Notes under the pieces: model-generated
The model's input: only the letters and a program-made list of their open reading frames with translations
Told to the model about the DNA's origin: nothing
The model's database searches: none
Origin: Talaromyces rugulosus
Lineage: Eukaryota; Ascomycota; Eurotiomycetes; Eurotiales; Trichocomaceae
Assembly: GCF_013368755.1 (NCBI RefSeq)
Contig: NC_049561.1
Location: 3,410,001 to 3,474,000 of the forward strand
DNA: 64,000 bases
Reading direction: 5' to 3'
Shown here: in pieces, positions 55,575-64,000 of the stretch
Layout: the number at the start of each line of letters is the position of its first letter
Numbering within the stretch: the first letter of the stretch is position 1
Translations under genes and position numbers: made by a program

Positions 55575-56852
55575 ATGTATGAGCTTCACGAACACCAGGT
55601 GACTGGAGCGGGGTATGCCCTGATCGTGATTTCTACGTTCGCCGTCCTTGCCCGCTTTTACATGCAGTGGGTTCGACGAGACCAGTTTCGACGAGAAGAT
55701 CTCATTGTGCTCTTTGCCTTTGCCGTGCTACTATGTTTGGGGGCTATCTACATCTATGTAACACCTATAGTCTACCGTGTGGCAGATGTTGGCGATGACA
55801 CATTCCGCGAGTATTCCGGGTTTTTGCAAGATGCCGTGACGCAGCTGAAAGTCACGTTTGCTTCTGCGATATTGTTCCCTACGGTTTTGTGGACTGTCAA
55901 GTTATCTTTGATGTCGATCTCGCACCGGGTGATTCAGAGACAGTCGGCTGTGATACGGTGTTGGTGGGTGTTGTTTGTGTTTGTGGGTTTGGTGAGTCAG
56001 ATACTTCTATCACAAATGCCATAACTTTTTCAACGTTTCATATGTTTTATGTCATTACTGACGGAACAGACGTACATTGGGACCTTAATAGTCAACTTCC
56101 TCCGCTGCAGGTCAATCAGTGATTACTTCACTCCAGGTGGTTGATAACCTTTTCACCCCAGAGATTATAAAGCCTCTACTAATTAACTACAAAAGGGGAA
56201 TGTAGCACCGGCCGCGACGAAAGAGCGCAATATGCTAGCTTCTTATTTGTCATTGTCGCTGATATCCTCACTGATCTCTTGAGTATGCTCTCCTTTGCCC
56301 TTTTCAAAACCTAGTATCTAACAAACAACTCTCTTAGTCATGGTCTTTCCGATAATAATTCTTGTAAGAGTTCAACTTGAACTATCCGTCTTTGTGAGGA
56401 CCAGTGTGATATTTTCTGTCGGATCACTCTGCATTATCACCTCGATGTGCCGGGCTATTATGGTCGGCCTTTTGATGAGAGAAAACATACCCACGTTCCC
56501 ATGGCTTGCCTTTTGGGACTTGCTCGACTGCAGCATAGGTATTCTCCTTTATTACCCTCAAGTGGTATTTACATTTCACTGACCTCCCGGGGGAAAAAAA
56601 GCCGTCATCGTTGCATGCCTCCCCTCGTACGCAACACATTATATATGGATCACCACCCGCCGCAACGCCCGCTGCTCAAACACGTATGAACTCGGCAACT
56701 CAATGCACGGAAACAAGTTTCGGACTATCACGACTATCAACAGTACACCTCCAAGCTCATCGCATGCCGAAAAGCTTCCACCGCACGTCGGTCAGGTTGT
56801 GAGGACTTATAATGTCAGTGTATGTAAAAACCCTTTGCTGCTTTATAAGTAA
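55575..56852 (+). CDS. Fungal rhodopsin-domain integral membrane protein
   Basis: Five exons: 55575-55991, 56070-56136, 56196-56282, 56338-56538 and 56602-56852; 340 aa. About seven membrane segments. Family-like features are an N-terminal TM1 followed by ARFYMQWVRRDQFRREDLIVLFAF, LFPTVLWTVKLSLMSISHRVI, TYIGTLIVNFLRCRSISDYF, CSTGRDERAQYASFLFVIVADILTDLLIMVFP, and CSIAVIVACLPSYATHYIW. The tail is short and soluble. All intron phases agree. It lies next to the decayed island. Function unknown; the related PTH11-like proteins include surface sensors, but that is not evidence for this one. Confidence 0.78.
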
Positions 56853-57349
56853 ATATGGGCTTGCGCTGACAACAGAGGTTGAAAGGTTGAGACAGAAGAT
56901 GTGTAATAAAAATTTTGAAACAAAACAAAATACATGTAGGCTTTGGATTATCAATTGATATAGTTTTATTTTTATGTATCTCTGTTACAACTACACATAA
57001 TGAAAATTATTTAACGTGTCGAACGTGTTTATAGTAGCCGCCAAAAAAAAACCCCTATGCTACATATGTATCAAGTATATTATTTTTTGACCTGTCTTTA
57101 CTATTTCTTTCTTTCCAGAGGCTAAAACAAGTTATTCTATAGTTTATGGCTTATGCGGAGTATATATATGAGAGATTGCCGCCAGTCTGCCGCTAAACCG
57201 CAAGTGGAGCCCAAGCTGTGGTAGCTTTAACGCTATCTGTTCACTTCCATCACCGCACGTCAGTCAGCCCACCAGTCGAGTTTATCAACAGCTTCTCTCA
57301 ATAGCGCTATGTGAATGCGAGCCTCCCTATATTTACAGAACTCGCAAGA
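56853..57349. other. Intergenic, YOS9 promoter side
   Basis: 497 bp of AT-rich sequence between two plus-strand genes. A TATATATA stretch lies near 57161-57167, about 185 bp before the YOS9 start. No gene seen. Confidence 0.45.
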
Positions 57350-58958
57350 ATGAGGCAGTTCCCAAAAACGCCGCTGCTACTGGCCTTGATCGCCGCTCCA
57401 GGCGCGCTCGCTACCAAGAGGCCGTTTAGCATCCATGACGATGTCCTCGCGTTTCCACAGGTACGTACTCTGTACCTGCAGTGTCTTTTCTGAAAGATGT
57501 TCTTTCTAACTGGTCAATTCATAGTATAATGTCGTTTTCCCCGAAGAATATATCCTACAATCAGAAGCGACCGCGTTCTTAGAGCTCCAGGCAAAGAAAT
57601 GGTCGAAAAGCGGGCCTGCAGCGGACGACAGCTCTGAACAGCGGGATCTAGACCGGCATACGGCGCAAAAACCACTCGGAGGGAAACACGACAGTGAAAA
57701 TGTTGATTGGGACTCGGAGGCTTTGCTGGAACAGTTCAAGTATGAAGAAATGACACTGGATGGTCTACGATATCTGTGCAATATCCCTCGCGTACAGGAC
57801 AATTCGTCGGCGGAAACGACTAGCAACAAAACACCCGAGGAAGACGCCAGTGATGAAGCCGAGAAGAAAACAGACGAGGAAAACGAGATTGCGCGCGCGA
57901 CTGGCCGCGGGCTGGAGTTGCTGCAGGAGATGGAAGGCTCATGCATGTACTACGTCTCTGGCTGGTGGTCGTATTCCTTTTGCTACAAGAAGCAAGTCAG
58001 GCAATTCCACGCTTTGCCAGCGGGACCGGGCGTGCCGAATTACCCGCCTATGGAGGACCCTACAACGCATTCCTTCGTGCTGGGGAAATTCCAGCGGGAG
58101 GACGACGATGACGAAGAAGAAGAATACGGAGAGACAGACCAGGCGAAGAAGCGTCCCACAACCGAGGTCGCCAAACTGCAGACAAAGGGCGAGTCGCGGT
58201 ATCTTGTGCAGAACCTGGGCGGCGGCACAACTTGTGATCTTACTGGAGCCGACCGCAAGATTGAAGTGCAATTTCACTGTCATCCGCAGTCAACTGACCG
58301 CATCGGATGGATCAAAGAACTTACTACCTGCACGTACCTGATGGTCATATACACGCCGCGCCTCTGCCACGACGTGGCATTCCAGCTTCCCCAGCCGGAA
58401 GACGTGCATGCAATCGAATGCCGAGAGATCCTAGCGCCAGATGAAGTTGCCGACTTTGAGGCGATGAAAGCCCATCAGGAAAGCCAGCGACTGGTCAATT
58501 CCGGAAGCGAAGAGTTCCAGACCGTCGGCGGGATCCAGGTCGGTGCCATGAAACAGGTCGGATCTGAAGGGCGTGTGATTGAGAAAGGCCGGATGGCCAG
58601 CATCGGCGAGGAACTGGTCGAAGTTGTTGCCAAGCGAGAGAACGGCGATCTGTCTCAACTGTCCAAGGAGGACCTGAAAAAGCTCCAACTCGACGTCGAA
58701 AAGGTCGAATCCTTCCAGAAGCAGCTCGACGAAATTGCCAAGGGCAAGGACTGGAAACTGGAAATGGTCGAAGCCAACGGCGAGCGTATGATCCGAGCGA
58801 TTGTCGACCCTGGTGGCGAGGACAGCGAGTATGCCGAGAGCCCCGAGCAGCCAGAACCGCCTGCAAAGGACGAGGGAAAAAACACGGAAAAGAAGGAGCA
58901 AAATTCAGACGACGACAAAGAAGCTGGGAGCGAGGAATGGTTCAAGGAAGAGTTATGA
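57350..58958 (+). CDS. YOS9: ER quality-control lectin YOS9/OS-9
   Basis: Exons 57350-57460 and 57525-58958; 514 aa. Signal peptide MRQFPKTPLLLALIAAPGALA, then a region conserved in OS-9 proteins (QYNVVFPEEYILQSEA). The MRH (mannose-6-phosphate-receptor homology) domain spans about residues 165-320. It has GSCMYYVSGWWSYSFCYKKQVRQFH, with the WW and Gln-Arg ligand motif, then GTTCDLTGADRKIEVQFHC and CTYLMVIYTPRLC, supplying the paired cysteines. Yos9 reads trimmed N-glycans on misfolded proteins and passes them to the Hrd1 ERAD ligase. The C-terminus is acidic and ends KEEL, a KDEL/HDEL-like retrieval signal. The start was chosen at the ATG giving the signal peptide. Confidence 0.9.
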
Positions 58959-59411
58959 ATTGATCTTGCATGGCGCTCGGATGGCATCTATTTGTATATT
59001 ATTTATTATTATATTAGCTTTTGTAAATATGCACATGACTTGGATATTCTTGATGACTAGCAAATTATCTTTATGAGTATTATAGATTTAGACACCGTTA
59101 TTATTTACATAGTGCATTATTATTGAAAAAAAAAAAAGAATACCGCATTGGGCAAATACGCAGCTAATATTAATTAGTGCATCCGACGACGTAACCACCG
59201 CCAAGACCGGGCTCCAACGGCACTTGGCCTAGTCCAACTAACAACCCCCTCGGACGACCACCTTGAGCTCTTGCTTGCTCTGCCCATCGACCTCTCCCTC
59301 TCCCTCTCCCCCCTCCAGCGATACTCCAGCTGTATCCCCGGCCGTTTCCTCCACTTGCAGCGCGTCGCAAGGTCAAGTTGGTTGCACCGTTGCAGCAGGC
59401 AACAGACAGCC
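58959..59411. other. Intergenic, SLA1 leader
   Basis: 453 bp. AT-rich 3' flank of YOS9, an A12 run near 59126-59137, then a C/T-rich leader before SLA1. The pyrimidine tract (CTCTCCCT repeats, 59291-59316) is typical of a fungal 5' UTR. Confidence 0.5.
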
Positions 59412-62400
59412 ATGGGTTTCGTCGGCGTCTATACCGCCGTCTACGACTACCAGCCGCAAGGCGAGGGCGAGCTGCAAATTAGCGAAGGCGACCTCCTCTA
59501 CGTGCTCGATAAAAACAGCGATGACGACTGGTGGAAAGCCAAAAAGAAGGCCGATGATCCCGACGACGACGAGCCAGTAGGACTGGTCCCCAATAACTAT
59601 GTCGAAGAGGTAAGGGGGTGTCTTCCGTCTATGCGATGGTAATCGTGGTCGTGGTCGTTTATATACTCCGAATTGAACTTCGGTGATGTTTGCCATCTTG
59701 AATTTTGCGATTCGCATGACTATGGGGGTTTCGCATCATCGTGCCACGAACCTGTGCATTACGAATAAGACTTGTTGATTGCTGACACCTCGTGCCATCT
59801 AGGCCCACCCCGTCAATAACGCCAAAGCGCTTTACGATTATACACGGCAGACAGATGAAGAAGTCTCGTTTTCCGAAGAATCAGACTTATTTGTATATGA
59901 CATTTCCGACCCCGACTGGACACTGGTGGGAACGGGATCAGACTTTGGCTTTGCCCCGGCAAACTACATTAAATTGCTAGGAGAATATGTCGCGCCGCAA
60001 AAAAATGGCGAATACGACCAGGAGCCCGAAGACGATTATCACCAAACGCGTGCCATTCCTGAACCTGAACCGTCGCCACCTCCGCCCGCGCTTCCACAGC
60101 GCCCATCCCACGATGAGCCGGAGGACTACGGGGCCGCTGTCCCAGACTCAAGCCCTGCCGCAGCGATTGCCGGAATACTTCATAAACAACATGGGTCAAT
60201 GTCGTCTCATGATACCTCTCGCATGGTACATCCGCCACCACAGCCGATCGCCGCCACGGAAGAAGAAGAAGAAGAGCCTGCGCCGGCTCTCCCTCGCCGG
60301 CCACCCTCACAAGTGCAGCAGCAGACACCCCGAATAGAGCACCATGAGCCTTCAGAAGCATCACCTCCGCCTCCTCCTCGGCCGCAGCCTTCTCAAGTCT
60401 CGTTCACTCGGGAAAGCGATGCGCGGGTTCAAGAATCACCTCCATATAGCCGTGTTGGGTACTCCGTGCCTTCTCCTCACTCCCCATCCGGTTTTCGTAT
60501 TTACAACATCAACGAAATGATTTCGGTCATGGGCAAGCGGAAGAAGATGCCCACCACACTGGGCATCAACGTGCCCAAGGGAACCCTCTTCATATCGGCA
60601 GATGGCTCCGAGGACGATACCCAGCAAGAATGGACCGCAGACAAACTCACCCACTACTCGATCGAAGGAAAGCACGTGTTCATCGAACTTGTTCGTCCAA
60701 GCAAAAGTGTCGATTTCCATGCTGGCTCCAAGGATACCGCTCATGAAATTGTTGCCGCTCTGGGTGAAATCGCCGGCGCATTCAAGGCCGAAGGTCTACG
60801 GGAAGTTATCGAAGCAGGACAGGGTGGTGGCAATATACAGAAAAAGGGACAGATGGTTTATGACTTTACAGCCCAAGGAAATGATGAAGTGACAGTCGCC
60901 GCTGGAGAAGAGGTCGTCATCTTGGACGATGCCAAATCCGAGGATTGGTGGATGGTAAGACGAATGAAGAACGGCCGCGAAGGCGTCGTTCCCGGCAGTT
61001 ATGTCGAAGTCACGGGAATCATCGAAGCGTCTCCCGCCTCCAACGCGGCGCGATCACCAGCCATTAATAACAACAGGCTCGAGGAGGAACGGTTAACAAA
61101 GGAAGCCGTAAAGAAATCACGGCAGGATTCTGTTGATTCTCCACGCTCTGAGGTAGGCCCAGACATGAAACTCCCAGAAAGACGGAACAGTCTTCTTGCA
61201 TTGAATGATGGTAACATAAGATCACAGCGACACAAACGCGACAAATCCGATAAAAGTCTAAAATCAAGTAAGTCATTTCCGACTTTTTTTCTTTTTTGTC
61301 GATGCTAACCCTTGGTAGAACCTGATCAAGCGAAAGTTAGGAATTGGACGGATCGAACGGGCACATTCTCAGTTGAAGCTCAGTTCATCGGCTTGCACGA
61401 TGGAAAGATTCATTTGCACAAGGTGAACGGCATCAAGATCGCGGTGCCTGTCGCGAAAATGTCCGTCGAAGACCTCGAGTATGTCGAAAAGATGACTGGA
61501 CAGTCATTGGACGAAGACAAGCCTCTATCGGACATTCGCCGCCGAAGTCTGCAGCAAAAAGAAAGGGTCAAGAACGGGGGCCATGTTAATGAATATGACT
61601 GGTTTGACTTTTTCCTCAAATCAGGCGTTGGTCCTCATCAATGCGAACGCTATGCTCAGAATTTTAGCAAGGACTCGATGGACGAAGCAATTTTGCCTGA
61701 CATCACGCCCGAGACCCTTCGCACGCTGGGCCTAAAGGAAGGTGATATACTCCGTGTTATGCGTTACCTGGATGCAATGTTCAACCGCACTGGCGGCTCT
61801 AAATCACGGATGCGCAATGTGAGCTTCGGTGGCGAGGAGGTCATTGGAAATGGTGAAGGGGAGGGTGGCCTTTTCTCAGGGCCTGGTGGCTCTCTTCGGA
61901 ACAACACGTCTCGCAAAGGTCGTCCTGCTCCTACGGTGCAGACCAGTGATGTCGTTGATCCCAAGGCATTCGCCAGCAAAGATACTACAAGTCCACCTGT
62001 CGAGAGGGTAAAAACTCCTCCAAGCTCGGCGCCAACCCCGACTGCTGCCAAACCTGTCCAACGTGGATTCGACGACGATGCGTGGGACGTCAAACGGTCA
62101 AAGGATCAACCAGCTGCAACTGCGACCCCCCCTGCTGCGTCTCAACCAGCACCGGCTGTTGTGGCTGTAGAACCACCCAAGCCGGCCGCACCGGTTGGTG
62201 CAATGGCTGATCTCACACTCCTTCAGACGCCTCTGCAGCCTTCTCCGGCACAACCCAGCCAGCCAGTGTCAGCAGCACCAGTGCCAACGCTAGCCCCAGC
62301 CCCAGCCCCAGCCCCAGCACCGGTACAGCCTCAACCAACTGTGACTGCTCCTCAGATCCAACAGCCTCAGGCAACGGGTGCAAACCCTGGTTTCTTTTCT

Positions 62401-63210
62401 CAATTGGGACACCTTCAGCCCCAGCAGACCGCTGTTCCAGCGCAGGCAGGCTTCTCTCTGCAGCCTCGTCAAAGACCTACTGCCCCTCAAGCAATGAATC
62501 AAAACTCTCTTCTCCCTCCACCGCCGCAGCGGCCACTATCTGCTCCTCAGGACTTTCAGCAAAGTCAATTTGCTCCTCCACCATTGCAGCCTCAGTTGAC
62601 TGGACTTCCTCCCAACGCGCCCCAAGTGGCTCCTCTCGGACAAAGTTTAGCAGAGCTCAACCAACAGCGATACCAGCAACAGATGCAGAGCCAGGCCACT
62701 GGGTTCCCTCAACAGCAGTTCCCCCAGCAACAGTTCCAAAATGGCTTGATGCCTCAGCCTACAGGTTTCGGGCAACCGCAGAACTCTCCATTCGGAGTGC
62801 AACAACAACAATTTGGTCCTCCTGGTCAGCAATTCGGGACACTGGGTCTTCAGCCCACTGGATTCGGTGGATTCTCGGCTCCTCAGCAACAGCCCATGCA
62901 AACGGGGCTTCCGCCTGCACTACAGCCTCAAAGAACCGCTGTCAATGGGTATGGAAGCAGTATCAGCCCTCCACCCGTTCCTCCGATCCCGCAAAACACA
63001 ACAGCTGCACCTTTGCAGCCGCAGAAAACTGGACCGGCGCCTTCGATTCGCTTTGGAGTCAAGGGGGAGGCCAAAAAGCTTGCCCCTCAGCCGACAGGGC
63101 GTGCCAACCTCGCACAAGCTAGTAAGTTTTTACGAAATATATATATATGCATATATGTGGGATAATCGGCTGACTCTTCTATAGCTCCTTCGAATCCATT
63201 CGGATTCTAG
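59412..63210 (+). CDS. SLA1: Endocytic actin-patch adaptor SLA1
   Basis: Exons 59412-59609, 59803-61267, 61319-63121 and 63185-63210; 1163 aa. Domains in order: SH3-1 (residues about 4-66, YTAVYDYQPQGEGELQ... DDDWWKAK... GLVPNNYVEE), SH3-2 (about 68-125, AKALYDYTRQTDEEVS), a Pro-rich linker, SH3-3 (about 412-468, QMVYDFTAQGNDEVTV... GVVPGSYVEV), SHD1 (about 562-620, RTGTFSVEAQFIGLHDGKIHLH), which binds NPFxD cargo signals, and SHD2, a SAM-like clathrin-box-linked fold (about 645-710). A C-terminal Gln/Pro region carries about ten PQ-TG (LxxQxTG-like) repeats, the Prk1/Ark1 phosphorylation targets in yeast. The last 26-nt exon adds an NPF motif. The protein acts at cortical actin patches with Pan1 and End3. 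Confidence 0.93.
62288..62318 (+). repeat. CCCCAG-type tandem repeat inside SLA1
   Basis: Four to five near-perfect 6-nt units encode an Ala-Pro run in the disordered C-terminal region of SLA1. Length variation between strains is likely. Confidence 0.7.
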
Positions 63211-64000
63211 TAAGAGCAACCTCTTGTTGCCTACCCTTTTATCGCCTTTATTTTTAGCCAAATGGCTAACCTGCATGCTAAATGACATCTTCTCATATCA
63301 TTCGCCTTCTACGTCTTAATAGTGATGAGCTTTCCTTGTCTCTCTTATTCTCTCGTGTCTCTATAAAACGAGATACTCAACGTCTCTAGCGTCCATTGCT
63401 TGTGTTTTTGCCCAGCGATCCTAGAACGTCTTTTTCTATGAACGCTGTCGGTTGTACCATGTCCGGCACTTTCTTGTGTCTATATTGATTATTATTATTT
63501 TTCGTTTGCTTGTTTACTGGTTAAGATTATTAGCATAATGTTTTTTTCTGCCCCTCGTTGCTTGCTTGCATTTTCACCCCGTTTGAGAGTTGTCTTGCGA
63601 TTTCTTCCCCCTTCCCCCTTTTTTGCTCCAGATGTCTTCTTCGTCTTTTTCCCCTCATTTTTCTTCTACGATGTACATAGGTCACATGTGCATAGATGAA
63701 GTGGTATATAAATCAAAATGTACGTATTATGTAACTTTATATATGGACGTGTCAAGAATTACCCTCCTGTCGTCGACAGATAAGATCGATCTCGCTGTTC
63801 TAGTCTTCTTATCACCGCGGGACTGTAGCCCTAGGGTTGTGCCCTAAATACGGCCGTGCCCTAATAACAATTGACACTCATGCGTAAATGAATGAATGAA
63901 TGAATCAATTATTGACAGCTGCACCAAAAGACTTTTAGTCTCTTGGGCAGTTATCCTATGGTTTTATCGTCTCAGGTGCCAACATCAATCAACCAACCAA
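63211..64000. other. 3' flank of SLA1, no gene seen
   Basis: 790 bp of T-rich sequence. An (AATG)n microsatellite is at about 63887-63905. No coding-like ORF to the end of the window. Confidence 0.5.
63887..63905. repeat. (AATG)n microsatellite
   Basis: About five AATG units in the SLA1 3' flank. Confidence 0.75.

Noticed and set aside
1..64000. Secondary-metabolite cluster, CRISPR array, virus-like or bacterial element
   Set aside because: No synthase or synthetase domains, no spaced identical repeats and no phage or transposase genes were seen.

Overview
The window is genomic DNA from a filamentous ascomycete. Genes carry many short introns (about 62 inferred here, mostly 45-80 nt, with CTNAC-like branch sites). 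The protein set is typical of Eurotiomycetes, and Eurotiales is the likeliest order; this is judged from remembered family resemblance and I cannot fix genus or species. I see no bacterial or viral segment, no CRISPR array, no rRNA and no secondary-metabolite core enzyme. One intron-containing tRNA gene is present. All exon boundaries were worked out by hand from reading frame, splice signals and family conservation.

Layout. 1-8 kb: the 3' end of a phosphotransferase-like gene, a NUFIP1-domain CCCH protein (-), RNA polymerase III subunit RPC25 (+), cystathionine gamma-lyase (+), tRNA-Ala(UGC) (-) and an HPM1-like protein histidine methyltransferase (+). 8-16.8 kb: complex I 17.8 kDa subunit (-), a large acidic coiled-coil protein of unknown function (+) and an APC-family amino-acid permease (-). 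18-22 kb: a less conserved stretch with a rhodopsin-domain membrane protein and two unrecognised minus-strand genes. 23-38 kb: dense housekeeping genes (NOP12, DEP1, COA3, PTA1/symplekin, STT3, CSN8, ATP synthase subunit e), often as divergent pairs. 38-51.7 kb: a chromate (CHR) transporter, dynein intermediate chain, a Dal5/Tna1-like MFS transporter, a conserved unknown acidic protein, protein O-mannosyltransferase PMT4 and a pirin with an N-terminal hydrophobic segment. 51.7-55.5 kb: a gene-poor, decayed island with a SNF2-helicase-like pseudogene and duplicated fragments. 55.5-63.2 kb: a second rhodopsin-domain protein, the ER lectin YOS9/OS-9 and the endocytic adaptor SLA1.

Functionally the window is mostly core cell biology: transcription and RNA processing (RPC25, NOP12, PTA1, DEP1), mitochondrial respiration (complex I subunit, COA3, ATP synthase e), ER protein glycosylation and quality control (STT3, PMT4, YOS9), cytoskeleton and endocytosis (dynein intermediate chain, SLA1) and nutrient or ion transport. 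I did not find a convincing undescribed multi-gene system. The parts most worth a second look are the decayed SNF2 island, the gene at 19.8-20.65 kb with an in-frame stop or a 42-nt intron, the three GC-AG introns with several tiny exons, and the pirin with a secretory-type N-terminus.
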